Origin: Nitrospira sp.
Lineage (GTDB): Bacteria; Nitrospirota; Nitrospiria; Nitrospirales; Nitrospiraceae
Reading direction: 5' to 3'
Assembly: GCA_018242725.1 (NCBI GenBank)
Contig: JAFEBI010000023.1
Span: forward strand, 62,001 to 126,000
Length of the DNA: 64,000 bases
In this document: piece by piece, positions 9,584-19,065 of the stretch
Layout of the letters: every line of letters starts with the position of its first letter
Position numbering within the stretch: position 1 is the first letter of the stretch
Notes under the pieces: generated by a model
The model's database searches: none
The model's input: the letters and a program-made list of their open reading frames with translations, nothing else
What the model was told of the DNA's origin: nothing
Translations under genes and position numbers: made by a program

Positions 9584-11143
9584 TCACCGTTTCCCATCAT
9601 ATCCCCGCTCTTTCCACCTCTCGAGCAATTGAATGCGCTTCTTGAGCTGTTCGACCGTTGCTTGATCGACCCGGCTTCCCGTGCGGGCGATCAGTTCCGC
9701 ATTCAGACGGCGATGATCGATGCCGCTGGTTCTGGACACAGCGCTGACAAGCAAACGATGAAGATCTCGCAGGTCTTGTTTCTGTTCATAGAGTGAGACG
9801 GTCGGTTCTGGAATGACAGCCGTATCACCTTCCGCTCGCGTCTCCTCTTCTCCGATCAGGCTATCCATCCGAGCCACGGCCATCAAGGGAACGTACTCAT
9901 TCGTCGAGACCGTCACCCGCCCAAAGAGATCCCGCTGCCCTGCCGGCATGATCTCTTCCAACACATGATCGCGCTCCGCCTTGATCTGCTTGGCGTAGTG
10001 CACCAAGACAGGATCTTTCGGCAGATAGAGCCACGCCCGTTGCGGCTTGGGCAGCCCCTCCTGCATTCGAACGAACCGGCCCACGACTTGACGGAAATAC
10101 ATTTCCGTGATCACATTCGTGCCATACACCCCGACACGAAGCCTTGGGATGTCGACACCTTCACTAACCATGTTGACCGCTACCAGCCATTGTTGCTTCT
10201 TATGCGTGGCAAACTCTTCAATGGTATGCGAGGCAGCCGGATCATCCGACACCGCCACCTCTGCCTTCGTCCCGGTCACGCGGGCGACCAGTTCTGCCAC
10301 CCAGCGCGCATGGTCCTGATCCATACAGACAATCAGTCCACCGGCATCCGGTTGCTCTTCCTTCCGAAGGCGTGTCAATTGGGCATGGGCATCGGTGATG
10401 ACGGGGCCAAGCCAGGTGTCTTGCAGCAGCGCCGTTTTCAACCGTTCACGTTGTCGATTGAACTTTAACCCATCCTGGAACGTCGCCTGATGTTCACGGC
10501 CGTCGGACAGCCAGGTCAGTTCACCTTCATAACTCGGAAAGACGATCGGGCGACAGACATTGTCGCGAATCGCTTCGGTATACCCATAGGCAAAATCGGC
10601 CCGGCTTTCGTCATGCTCATATCGAATGAACGGGATCGGATTGTTATCCGACCGGAACGGCGTACCGGACAAAATCAATCGAAAGATTGCCGGGTCAAAC
10701 GCGGAACGGAGCGCCTTCCCCCAGTTCTTCCCGTCACCGGCATGATGTAACTCATCAAAGATGAGTAGGGTTTTCTTGCTCTTGCTGACCCGCTGGAAGA
10801 TCTCTGGAGCCAAACAAACTTGTTGGTAGGTGACCACCGCACCATGGTAATCGGAAGCTTCCGACGGCTGATCGTTGGTCAGAGTCGGATCGAGCTGCAG
10901 CCCGATCTTCCCCGCAGCCTCCGACCACTGTGTCCGTAGGTGGTTGGTCGGACAGACGACCAGCACCCGGACCGCCGCCTGCTTGGCCATAAACTCATGC
11001 GCGACGCGGAGGGCAAAGCGCGTCTTGCCGGCCGCTGGTGTGGCCATCGCCAGAAAGTCTTTCGATTGATGGGCACAGACAGCAGACAGCGCTCGTCGCT
11101 GCCAGTCACGAAGGGGCACGGTCCAGGCAGGTAATTGCTTCAT
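9584..11143 (-). CDS. DEAD/DEAH-box SF2 helicase next to topoisomerase VI
   Basis: 519-residue SF2 helicase resembling the restriction-subunit/ERCC3-like group. Visible motifs are LRDWQRRAL (Q-like), TPAAGKTRFAL (motif I), VVCPTNHLRTQW (Ia), IFDELHHAGD (motif II, DELH), ILSGTPFR (III), VNMVSEGVDIP (V) and FRQVVGRFVRM (VI). There is no nuclease or methylase partner, so it is not a complete restriction system. It lies 34 nt downstream of topoisomerase VI subunit A on the same strand and is probably co-transcribed with top6B-top6A. This context suggests a role in remodelling DNA at topoisomerase sites or in repair, which is inference only. Confidence 0.85.
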   Translation of the reverse strand: MKQLPAWTVPLRDWQRRALSAVCAHQSKDFLAMATPAAGKTRFALRVAHEFMAKQAAVRVLVVCPTNHLRTQWSEAAGKIGLQLDPTLTNDQPSEASDYHGAVVTYQQVCLAPEIFQRVSKSKKTLLIFDELHHAGDGKNWGKALRSAFDPAIFRLILSGTPFRSDNNPIPFIRYEHDESRADFAYGYTEAIRDNVCRPIVFPSYEGELTWLSDGREHQATFQDGLKFNRQRERLKTALLQDTWLGPVITDAHAQLTRLRKEEQPDAGGLIVCMDQDHARWVAELVARVTGTKAEVAVSDDPAASHTIEEFATHKKQQWLVAVNMVSEGVDIPRLRVGVYGTNVITEMYFRQVVGRFVRMQEGLPKPQRAWLYLPKDPVLVHYAKQIKAERDHVLEEIMPAGQRDLFGRVTVSTNEYVPLMAVARMDSLIGEEETRAEGDTAVIPEPTVSLYEQKQDLRDLHRLLVSAVSRTSGIDHRRLNAELIARTGSRVDQATVEQLKKRIQLLERWKERGYDGKR

Positions 11144-11177
11144 GGCCGATGCATCGTGGCCGGTTCGAAGAAGGAGG

Positions 11178-12281
11178 CTAGTCCAACCAATCTCGTTCCT
11201 GAAGCTTCTTCGGCAGATATTTCTTGGTCAGGTACTGGAAATCTTTGTTGGCCAACGCATCGAGCTCATACTTCAATCCACTGGCCAGCATGCGCTTGAT
11301 CTCCGCTTGCCAGGCCGGCTTCTTGAACCACTGGTAGTTCAACAATTCCTTCGCGCGGGCTATATCCTTGTCGTTGAGCTTGATGCCGACATTGCGCGGC
11401 AGTTCATAGTTCTCCGGATCGGCACTCGACAGGCCCACGAACTTGGCCTTGGGAATGGCCATCCGTTCGCTCTCGAAGGCCAGATTGATCGAGCCCTGTT
11501 TGACCACGGAATAGATGTAGTATCCCCAAGGGTCGTTATCGACCAGCACATAAACCGGCAGTCGATGTTCTTCGTGCAACCGACAGGCTAAGCGCCGCAC
11601 ACCCCGAGGAGGCTGACCGTTTCCGGTCAGGAGGATGCAATTATAGCGACGCCAGAACTTGTCCTCCGAGAGCCTGTTCCACTGCGTGCCCTTCTCAACG
11701 AGCAACACGAAATCCGCCGTACAGCGCCGAATCTCCAGATACTCCGGCTCGACGATCGAGGGGACGGAGTAACCGCCCTTGCCGAGCTTTGAACAATCGA
11801 CACGGTCACCGTCATCTCCGAAAATCACCGGCCCCACGATGCTGCCTCGATTTTCGGCACTGACATGGAGCTCCTCGCGAAGCGCGGCGAGCGATACCTC
11901 GAGATCCTCAATGACCGGATCCGATTCGTCCTGGGCATCAAAGGTATTCTCGTGGGAATCTTTGATCGTGTGTTTCGTGCGGTAGTAAATTTCTCGAAGC
12001 GACGTCGTGAGATCGGCGCGCTGCAACTCGGAGAGCGCATCCGCGACCAGCACCGTCTGCATGAATCGCTTTGCCATGCCGACGTTGAAGAACGACCGTT
12101 CCTGCTTCTTGTTCCCCATCTCGATGAGGCCCTTCCGTTCGTTGAAGGACACATTCGAGAGGGCACGAATCGGGATCTGAAGCGTTGGATCCTTCGACCG
12201 CTCGGCCGCTTGGATGACGATATCCGCCAGACTGATTAACTTTTTCTCGACCACGGTGGGCTGCTTTGTCTTGGTCGTCAT
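11178..12281 (-). CDS. top6A: DNA topoisomerase VI subunit A (Spo11-like)
   Basis: 367-residue catalytic subunit of the type IIB topoisomerase. The 5Y-CAP domain carries the DNA-cleaving tyrosine in LREIYYRTKH (Y99 or Y100). The TOPRIM domain supplies the metal ligands E196 (FVLLVEKGTQW) and D248/D250 (VLVDNDPWGYY). The enzyme cleaves both strands with a 2-nt overhang and passes another duplex, working with the B subunit as A2B2. The start is 6 nt after the top6B stop, a clear operon. Topoisomerase VI is typical of archaea and plants and occurs only in scattered bacteria. The length and all key residues suggest a working enzyme. Confidence 0.93.
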   Translation of the reverse strand: MTTKTKQPTVVEKKLISLADIVIQAAERSKDPTLQIPIRALSNVSFNERKGLIEMGNKKQERSFFNVGMAKRFMQTVLVADALSELQRADLTTSLREIYYRTKHTIKDSHENTFDAQDESDPVIEDLEVSLAALREELHVSAENRGSIVGPVIFGDDGDRVDCSKLGKGGYSVPSIVEPEYLEIRRCTADFVLLVEKGTQWNRLSEDKFWRRYNCILLTGNGQPPRGVRRLACRLHEEHRLPVYVLVDNDPWGYYIYSVVKQGSINLAFESERMAIPKAKFVGLSSADPENYELPRNVGIKLNDKDIARAKELLNYQWFKKPAWQAEIKRMLASGLKYELDALANKDFQYLTKKYLPKKLQERDWLD

Positions 12282-12287
12282 AATGTC

Positions 12288-14372
12288 CTATTTATGTTTG
12301 CGAGGAGCGGTAGATTTACCTGGCTTGGCTGGCTTTATGTTCGAACCAGACTTGCCCGCAAAGAGCATCGTCTGCTCAGACTTCACGGCTACTTTCCTCG
12401 GCGATTTCTCTGGAGGTCTCGCTTCGACCGCTTGGTTTTTTGAAGTCGGCTCATCGACAGACGGTGCCTCTCCTAGTAAATCGGACGTGGCCTTGGAGAC
12501 CGTTCCTGCTTGATCAGCCTCGACTTGACTGGCCACCGCCGTCTCGCCTTCGATGCCTTCGGCTGTGACGATGATGGAGTGCGGCAGCCCTTCAGGCCCA
12601 GCTCCGGTCTTACCCAAAGCCTGATCAGTTTTCTGGCCGCCGGTGCGGGTGGACGCGATCTTCTGAAGCTGCGCCTTCAATTTTTCTTTTGGTAACTTGC
12701 CTCCCTTGAGCCGATTGCATGCCTCAACGACTTCTTCGATATACAGCTCGAAGATATTGCGGCGACGAAACTCGCTCGCGGCCCGCTCGCGACGACGCAC
12801 GAAGAGGCCGAGCCTCCGGCCACACTCACGAAGCGCCAGCGTGATTTCTTTTTGAATCTCATCGTAGTCGGCGATCGCTTCTTTGGACTCGCTTGTAAAC
12901 GGCACCCACACCGAGGCCATATGCACGAAGATCACCATTGGCCCACCCGGCAAAGCTCCACGCGACTGGGTCAGCCCATAGTTCTTCCACGTCGTACTCA
13001 GTACGGCCTTGAAGGTGGAACAGGCCGATTGCTGATACAACAGGGGCACGCGATTCGCGTACCGAATCACGCGAGCAAGCTCTGAATCCTCCTCCTCGCC
13101 TTCACCCTCGGCTTTCGGCATGGTCGGCTGCTGTGGCTTGTTCTGATCTTGGGGCCTGTTGCCATAGGCCAGTCCGGCCTCGATGATGAAGGGGTTCCCA
13201 CGATAGACGGCCGGCGGTCGGCTGACGGCCGTATAAAACTCACCCTTAATTTGCTTATAGAGTCCTGAAAGAATGGCCTTCTCACCGATCGGTGAAATGC
13301 AATTGGTGGGCGGCGCCATGAGCTTTGTCTCTTGCAGCGTCTTGTAGAGGATTTCAGCCACCGGCCCCTTCAGCTCACGTGGTTTGGCTTCCGGTGATAC
13401 CTTCGCCGCCTTGCAAATCTCCTCGGCGATCTGCGTAGGCACCCGACAAAAATCGCTTTCGAGAAATCCGGCAACTGTGTGGCTCTTCGTATCCTGCAAC
13501 ATCTTGAGCAACATACCGAACTCAATCCCGTAGGGATGCGGCTTGATCTCGCGCGGTTGCGGCGGGAGCTCGTGATAGGTGCGCGCGTACTCTTTCGTCT
13601 CCCCTTCCGGCATATGGTAGATCAGCTTGACGTGGGGATTGGCGATCGAGGTCTGCTCCAGCCACTCATCGACCGATGCGCGCCCCTTCTGGTACTTACC
13701 TTCCACTTCCAACGTAACTTGCGTGCCGCGTGGCTGCTCCCAATCAATCTGCTTATTTTCGTGAACCAACGGCTCATTCTTTTTTGTATCGATCTGGACT
13801 TCGAAAAAATGCGCGGCGGCCTTCGGTCCGATGCGGGAAATAATCTTGACCGGTTTGCCGGTCGTCAGCTGCCCATACATGCCGGCTGCGGAAATTCCGA
13901 TACCCTGTTGCCCTCGGCTCATCCGTAGACGATGGAACTTCGACCCGTAGAGCAGCTTTGCGAAGATCCGAGGAATCTGTTGGCGAACGATGCCGGGGCC
14001 ATTGTCGGTCACCGTCACACGAAATCGGTTCGCTTGGCTCGCTGCAACCGGTTGCCCGTTTGAGACGACCTCAAGCCGGACCGTCACGTCGGGGAGAATT
14101 CCCGCCTCCTCACAGGCATCGAGCGCGTTGTCGACTGCTTCTTTCACGCAGGTCAACAGCGCTTTGCGTGGATTGTCGAAGCCGAGTAGGTGCCGGTTCT
14201 TCGTGAAAAATTCAGAAACGGAAATTTCCCGCTGGCGCGCGCCCATCTCCACCGCAGTAACCCGCTCCGCAGGTTTGGCTGCAGGTTTCCTGGTTACGAC
14301 TGGTTCGGGAGTGGACCGAGAAACGGAAGATTTCGATTCAGTCTCTGCTGCAGATGCTTTCTTAGTGGTCAT
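12288..14372 (-). CDS. top6B: DNA topoisomerase VI subunit B (GHKL ATPase)
   Basis: 694-residue ATPase subunit. The N-terminal GHKL fold shows KEAVDNALDACEEAG (N box, Mg/ATP Asn), VTDNGPGI (G1) and SRGQQGIGISAAGMYGQ (G2 lid). These are followed by the H2TH and transducer regions, including SPIGEKAIL and the switch-lysine region around TQSRGALPGGPMVIFVH. Before it, the N-terminal 40 residues are a Lys/Ala/Pro-rich linker. After about residue 560 there is a roughly 130-residue extension rich in Lys, Ala, Glu and Ser and probably disordered. The gene is the first of the top6B-top6A-helicase set and lies 118 nt downstream of the WD40 gene. Confidence 0.93.
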   Translation of the reverse strand: MTTKKASAAETESKSSVSRSTPEPVVTRKPAAKPAERVTAVEMGARQREISVSEFFTKNRHLLGFDNPRKALLTCVKEAVDNALDACEEAGILPDVTVRLEVVSNGQPVAASQANRFRVTVTDNGPGIVRQQIPRIFAKLLYGSKFHRLRMSRGQQGIGISAAGMYGQLTTGKPVKIISRIGPKAAAHFFEVQIDTKKNEPLVHENKQIDWEQPRGTQVTLEVEGKYQKGRASVDEWLEQTSIANPHVKLIYHMPEGETKEYARTYHELPPQPREIKPHPYGIEFGMLLKMLQDTKSHTVAGFLESDFCRVPTQIAEEICKAAKVSPEAKPRELKGPVAEILYKTLQETKLMAPPTNCISPIGEKAILSGLYKQIKGEFYTAVSRPPAVYRGNPFIIEAGLAYGNRPQDQNKPQQPTMPKAEGEGEEEDSELARVIRYANRVPLLYQQSACSTFKAVLSTTWKNYGLTQSRGALPGGPMVIFVHMASVWVPFTSESKEAIADYDEIQKEITLALRECGRRLGLFVRRRERAASEFRRRNIFELYIEEVVEACNRLKGGKLPKEKLKAQLQKIASTRTGGQKTDQALGKTGAGPEGLPHSIIVTAEGIEGETAVASQVEADQAGTVSKATSDLLGEAPSVDEPTSKNQAVEARPPEKSPRKVAVKSEQTMLFAGKSGSNIKPAKPGKSTAPRKHK

Positions 14373-14490
14373 TCACCCTCTCTTGAAGACAACCGTTGAT
14401 TGTGTGGTATCACAAAACTTATTCGGAAACAATGGGACCGGATGGTGAACGACCGAAACAGAAATAGACCTGTGCAGGAAACGAATTACC

Positions 14491-16728
14491 CTATCGGGTG
14501 ACGGTAGGATCTCGCAGATAATGGGACGGTCTCATCGTCTCAAGCGACCACACCAGAATTTTTCGAGTGAGAGTCGACACGATTAAGTGCTTCCCGTCAC
14601 TCGTCCAATGCAGATGGGATGGCATCATGACATGAAAGGTCGTTCGTTTGGCTTGCGCTGACAGGTCCCAGACGGAGATGTGTTCTCCCACGCGGGTCGC
14701 AGCCCATCGCTGTTGTGGATCGAGGGCCACTGATGTCCCCAATGCCACGGGTGGTCCGTGATCAACCTCTACATCCCGCTTGGTAAAGATATCCAGACCT
14801 GCCCACACGACGTTGCGTTTGGGATCCCAAATCGCAAGCATCATGGATTTCGGATCACGGGTTTGGGTGGTCGTCCAGATAAGGGGTTGATTCCATCCCA
14901 GGCTGGACCAGACTTCCGGAATACCGGCCGGTTTCTCTACCTCGCGCCAGGTCTCGCTGTCCCACACGACACGACCGGCTCGCGAGATTGTCATGAGCCA
15001 CGCCGTACCATCCAAGAAGCTCAACCCTTCGACGATCTCCCCCTGCACAGCTCTTTTCTTTGCACAGGCCTTTCCAACACAGGCTGGTGACCGGCTGCTA
15101 TGCACCAGCTCTTTCACAACTGTTCTGGTGACGAGATCCACGACCGACACGTGTGGCTGTTCCCCTGCAATGACCAGAACACGGTTACCTGGAAGAAATT
15201 GCAATGCCTTAATCTGTCCTTGTCCGCTTGCATACGAGGGAAACTCTCGCCAACTATGTGTCTCCCACAAACGAATCTCCCCTTGGGCGCTTCCTACCAC
15301 CAGGATGGCACCATCGGCACTGAAGGCGAGGGCGCTGGCCGGAACAGGCAGCTTCAGTTGACGCAAGAGCATGCCCTGTCCCGGGTCCCATATTTTCAGA
15401 AGTCCGTCATCACTGGTCGTCACCAGCAGGTTTGCATGGGGAGAAGTTGCCACTGCCCGTACCGCCATTCCATGAACAAACGCCGGCGCAGCAATCAGTG
15501 TAGGAGGTGCCACCGGGTCTTGTGACGCCGTTCGTTTTGCCAAGACCTTGGCCTGTGGCTGGCCTGAATCCAATACCAGCTCCGGAGAATGTGACGAGAC
15601 ATCCCAAACGGAGACCTTCCCATCCACGTCGGGATTTAGGCCTCCCTGCAGCACCACTATCACCTTGGCCCCGGTCGGCGACCATTTCAGCAATGCCGCG
15701 CGGGTACCCATGTGACGGCAATCGTGTCCACACAGATCCGGCAACATCGTTCCTGTCGACAAGTCCCAGATCTGGAGCGTGGAGAGATGGTCGGATTGTC
15801 CGACTAGATACTCCCCATCGGCTGAGATATCGACCGTATGCAGATGGCTCGACATCCGCACTCCCCTCTCATGGTCCTCATAGAGAAACTCCGTCAAGGC
15901 GACCAACTTGCCTGTGCTGACATCGACCAAGGCATAACTCGATTCGCCGTTCTCAGCGACCAGCCGCTGGCTGTCACGCGAGAAGAGCCGGAGCGTCACT
16001 TGCGCCCCTGTTCCCTCTGCACTCGGCAACGTCGCACGAGCCGAGACCGTCGCTCCGTTCGTCTCAATGAAGAACACGGCACGACTCATGTTCACAGCAA
16101 GAGTGGCGCTGTTCGGCGCAAAGAGAAGCTCTCGCACAATGCCGTCCACGGTCACATCTCGGATGGTCGTCCCGCTTAGGTCATACAGATGGATGCTATG
16201 ACCTTGCGCAATGGCCAATTGCCTGGCATCGGGAGAAGCCGCGACCGAGGACAGATCTTTCTTCTGATCCAGCGCGATATGTTTCAGCGGTATGAGCTTT
16301 TTGCCCAGCTGCCAGACCGAGACCGCCTCGTTCCCATGCCGGAGAATCAGCTGATCGGTCTCACTCGAGTAGGCAAGCAACTGATAGGGTTCGCGCGATT
16401 CTGATGGGATCGTAGCCACGGCGGTACGATTCTTCCAGTCGTAAAGGGTAACGCTGTGTCCCACGCACAGTACCCACCCGTCTTGCTTCATCAAGACGAT
16501 CTGCAAACAGGGAAGGTCCGGGATCTTCGCCAGAAGTGTCTTTGTCTCCAGATTCCACACCGCTAACTCCTCCATCTGGACTACGAGGAGACGGCCGTCA
16601 TCAGAGAATGCAGCAGAGGCTCTGGAGACAGCCCCAGGCGCATTCTTCGGGGACAACACGAGAAGGAACAAAACGGTCGCCCATGCAACATTTCTGATCT
16701 TCTGCCCTGTCCACCCATCCATCATCAT
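14491..16728 (-). CDS. secreted WD40-repeat protein
   Basis: 745-residue protein with a signal peptide (IRNVAWATVLFLLVLSPKNAPGA) and many WD40-type blades, for example LLKIWDPGQG, EIRLWETHSW, LQIWDLSTG and HISVWDLSAQ. Enough repeats are present for two propellers. A Cys-containing insert (CVGKACAKK) interrupts one late blade. I chose the first of three consecutive ATGs at 16728: AAGGAG lies 12 nt upstream, and the start is 4 nt after the stop of the DUF4124 gene. The frame stays open further upstream but would lie inside that gene. It is probably a periplasmic scaffold; no catalytic motif is seen. Confidence 0.83.
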   Translation of the reverse strand: MMMDGWTGQKIRNVAWATVLFLLVLSPKNAPGAVSRASAAFSDDGRLLVVQMEELAVWNLETKTLLAKIPDLPCLQIVLMKQDGWVLCVGHSVTLYDWKNRTAVATIPSESREPYQLLAYSSETDQLILRHGNEAVSVWQLGKKLIPLKHIALDQKKDLSSVAASPDARQLAIAQGHSIHLYDLSGTTIRDVTVDGIVRELLFAPNSATLAVNMSRAVFFIETNGATVSARATLPSAEGTGAQVTLRLFSRDSQRLVAENGESSYALVDVSTGKLVALTEFLYEDHERGVRMSSHLHTVDISADGEYLVGQSDHLSTLQIWDLSTGTMLPDLCGHDCRHMGTRAALLKWSPTGAKVIVVLQGGLNPDVDGKVSVWDVSSHSPELVLDSGQPQAKVLAKRTASQDPVAPPTLIAAPAFVHGMAVRAVATSPHANLLVTTSDDGLLKIWDPGQGMLLRQLKLPVPASALAFSADGAILVVGSAQGEIRLWETHSWREFPSYASGQGQIKALQFLPGNRVLVIAGEQPHVSVVDLVTRTVVKELVHSSRSPACVGKACAKKRAVQGEIVEGLSFLDGTAWLMTISRAGRVVWDSETWREVEKPAGIPEVWSSLGWNQPLIWTTTQTRDPKSMMLAIWDPKRNVVWAGLDIFTKRDVEVDHGPPVALGTSVALDPQQRWAATRVGEHISVWDLSAQAKRTTFHVMMPSHLHWTSDGKHLIVSTLTRKILVWSLETMRPSHYLRDPTVTR

Positions 16729-16732
16729 GGCT

Positions 16733-17305
16733 TCATTCTGCTCCTTGGCGACCGGAGCGCAAGACGCCCGCAGCTTGCTCCTTACCCTTGCGCGTGGGGC
16801 CTGAGAGAGACGGGTCTTTCGTTTTGGTCCCCGCTTCTGCACTTCCCTTCGTAATCGGCAACACGTCGACGAAGTGATCAAGCCCCTGTTTATCCTTCCA
16901 CGATTGGACTGGCGCTTTGGCATCTCTCTCACTGTTGTCGAAAACTTGCCAAGGACTGGTCAACATGGCTTCAAAGGGGTTGAGCCCTTCGATAGTCAGC
17001 TGAATAGGGAGTTCTTCACTGGCTGGAGAGGTCACGTTTGGGGACGGAAGCGGGTGAGCCTCCGCACGAGGCGGCTCGGGTGCGATTGGACGAACCCTGG
17101 TCTTCTTCGGCAAGGCAGATTGTGGAGTCTGCCCCCCAGCCAAATTGGATTTCTTGTGCGTGCCGGCAGGCGGTGCATCAGTAATATGGAGATGCCCCTG
17201 TTCATCGGTCCATTTATAGAGCTCGGCAAGGCTCACGACCGGGGATAAGAGCAGGCCAGCCACTATGCTCAGGAGAAACATGTTCATGATGGAGGAGGAC
17301 CGCAT
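16733..17305 (-). CDS. DUF4124-containing exported protein
   Basis: 190-residue protein with an N-terminal signal sequence (MFLLSIVAGLLLSPVVSLA) followed directly by the DUF4124 motif LYKWTDEQGHLHITDAPP. The rest is Pro/Ser/Lys-rich and probably disordered, apart from a short segment (WKDKQGLDHFVDVLP) that echoes the DUF4124 pattern in imperfect form. Family members are small envelope proteins of unknown function. It ends 4 nt before the WD40 gene starts, so the two are very likely co-expressed. Confidence 0.8.
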   Translation of the reverse strand: MRSSSIMNMFLLSIVAGLLLSPVVSLAELYKWTDEQGHLHITDAPPAGTHKKSNLAGGQTPQSALPKKTRVRPIAPEPPRAEAHPLPSPNVTSPASEELPIQLTIEGLNPFEAMLTSPWQVFDNSERDAKAPVQSWKDKQGLDHFVDVLPITKGSAEAGTKTKDPSLSGPTRKGKEQAAGVLRSGRQGAE

Positions 17306-17753
17306 AACCCACAGGGTGCATCAACCGAACAAAGTATAGCAGCTGATTTCAGTTGTGCACGTAACTTCGCGTAATTGGATAGAGGTCAATTACGAAAATA
17401 CTGGCTTGGAAGGAGGAGGGCACAGAAGAGCGCATAGGGTGGGAGGAGCACGCACCTAACCGAGGACGATCAGGTACGGCGGAGATCTTGGGAGGACTTT
17501 AGGCTTCCCAGTCAACGCTGGGCTTGCACACCATCCTCTTTCACTCGACCCCCTTTTGAACCATATTCCCTCGGGGCGTTATCTCCTCCCACTCTGGTAC
17601 CATAGGCCTCACACGGAGGTGAGTCAAGAGGCGAATGGAATTCGCCGCGATACGAGTGACGCTGTGGTGATTCCTACTGACGGATGGTATGGTGATTGAC
17701 GCTCAGCTGTACGATACGCCTTACAGTATTCAGAACCAGAAGGACCATTGCCC
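17306..17753. other. intergenic region with a short inverted repeat
   Basis: 448 nt between divergent genes. No coding sequence is convincing. A perfect 7-bp inverted repeat, GTAATTG (17371-17377) and CAATTAC (17387-17393) separated by 9 nt, could be an operator for either gene. No clear promoter match or RNA gene is seen. Confidence 0.5.
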
Positions 17754-18272
17754 ATGGCAAGCACGTTGACCAGCGAGAATGTTCACGATGCATGGTCGGC
17801 ACTGGCGGAAGAGGTACGCACTGCCGTGCTGCTCACAATGCGAGCGGGACGACCATTTGGATCACATGTGCCCTATGTGTTCGGATCCGACTGGACCAGA
17901 GCGTATCTCCATCTCAGCCGCCTGGCACTCCATACACAACATCTGTTAGCCGATCCACAAGTGTCGCTGTTCATCGCCGAACCAGACGGGCCCGAGAAAA
18001 ACCCTCTGGCATTACGACGGATCAACCTTCAGGGCGAAGCGACCATCCTCTCGCCCGATACACCACTCTATAATGGAATCAAGGCACGGTACTTGGAACG
18101 GTTTCCGCAAGCTGAAATGATATTTGGGTTTGGCGACTTCGCTCTCTGGGAATTGCGACTCGACGACGCCCACTTCGTACTCGGCTTCGGCCAAGCCTTC
18201 ATCTCAAATGCCGCCACCCACTTGAGATGGGTGCATCAGAAAGTGGATCGGCTGTCGCCGCAGAAAAGCTGA
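17754..18272 (+). CDS. pyridoxamine 5'-phosphate oxidase-family (HugZ-like) protein
   Basis: 172-residue FMN-binding split-barrel protein. The N-terminal barrel strands include VLLTMRAGRPFGSHVPYVF and a Leu-rich LALHTQHLLADPQVSLFIAEP, and the C-terminal part is ALWELRLDDAHFVLGFGQAF. The family includes PNP oxidase, HugZ-type heme-degrading proteins and F420/FMN reductases, and the substrate is not predictable. ATG 17754 is preferred over TTG 17748 because AGAAGGA ends 9 nt before it. The last 33 codons reappear as a remnant at 22146-22245, marking it as the left end of a tandem duplication. Confidence 0.82.
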   Translation: MASTLTSENVHDAWSALAEEVRTAVLLTMRAGRPFGSHVPYVFGSDWTRAYLHLSRLALHTQHLLADPQVSLFIAEPDGPEKNPLALRRINLQGEATILSPDTPLYNGIKARYLERFPQAEMIFGFGDFALWELRLDDAHFVLGFGQAFISNAATHLRWVHQKVDRLSPQKS

Positions 18273-18690
18273 ACGACGAAAGAGCCGCACTACACCTTCA
18301 CAGGCTGGACTGACTCAACCTTAAGGAACTCACAAGAACCAGTGAAGCCCGCACTTCGCTTTCAACGACTGTCATCGATGTCACTTATAGATAATATCTA
18401 GGTATTCACTGGCACCAGACCAGAGGAAACCGCGTTCCCAGAAGAGAATTTTTCATTATGGATATCAGCCGGAAAGCACATCTTGAACCCATTCCGGTTA
18501 CTACTTATTGAAAGAAGAGGCACATGAGTGACTCAGGAGTCAGTAATTTTCAGCGCACGACATCGAAACAGCCTGCGAGTTCCACACCCACTACCATTTG
18601 ATGATTTCTGAGTACTAGCGACTGTGCTACTTGTACTCGTTTGATCGCATTCGTCATTATTGTCAAATCCTGTCGTATGGAGAGAATGGA
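18273..18690 (+). other. intergenic region upstream of S8 module 1
   Basis: 418 nt without a recognisable gene, AT-richer than its neighbours. It should hold the promoter of the prodomain-peptidase module. I see no strong -35/-10 pair, no RNA gene and no clear repeat. Its counterpart upstream of module 2 (22246-22616) is not obviously similar. Confidence 0.4.
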
Positions 18691-19065
18691 ATGAGCTATT
18701 TGCACACTCGCTCTAACTGGATAGGCCAACTGGTCACAATCTTTACCTGCCTGTCGACTGTCTGGCTATCGACGTCCTGTGACGCAACAGAGCTAGGCAT
18801 CTTAGAACCCACTGCAAAATCCCCCATGCTTCGATTCGCTCCCCAGGAAATTTTGATCAAATTCAAGAGTGGAGTATCACAAGAGCGTATCGCGTCCATC
18901 CTAAGGCATAACCAAATCAAGGTGATTGCGGAAATCCAAAGAGGCCATCTCTACCACGTCAGAGTCTTGGACAATCGATCGGTTGAATCCGCAATCACCC
19001 AATTCACTTCATATCAGGAGATCGAGTATGCAGAGCCCAACTATCGGTACGAAACGGAAAAGTAG
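18691..19065 (+). CDS. stand-alone secreted S8 prodomain (inhibitor-like), copy 1
   Basis: 124-residue exported protein. After a hydrophobic signal (IGQLVTIFTCLSTVWLSTSC) almost the whole mature chain is one prodomain of the fervidolysin/subtilisin type: APQEILIKFKSGVSQERI, a ferredoxin-like middle, and the hallmark end IEYAEPNYRYE. The Cys at the signal end could be a lipidation site, but the -3 residue is not typical. ATG 18691 is chosen because GGAGAG lies just upstream and the second copy starts with the same MSYL. The 3' end overlaps the S8 gene by 38 nt in the +1 frame. Free prodomains can act as chaperones or tight inhibitors; either role here is inference. Confidence 0.75.
   Translation: MSYLHTRSNWIGQLVTIFTCLSTVWLSTSCDATELGILEPTAKSPMLRFAPQEILIKFKSGVSQERIASILRHNQIKVIAEIQRGHLYHVRVLDNRSVESAITQFTSYQEIEYAEPNYRYETEK

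Noticed and set aside
16729-16932. 68-codon N-terminal extension of the WD40 protein
   Set aside because: It would lie inside the DUF4124 gene and hide the signal peptide; the ATG cluster at 16728 has a ribosome-binding site.
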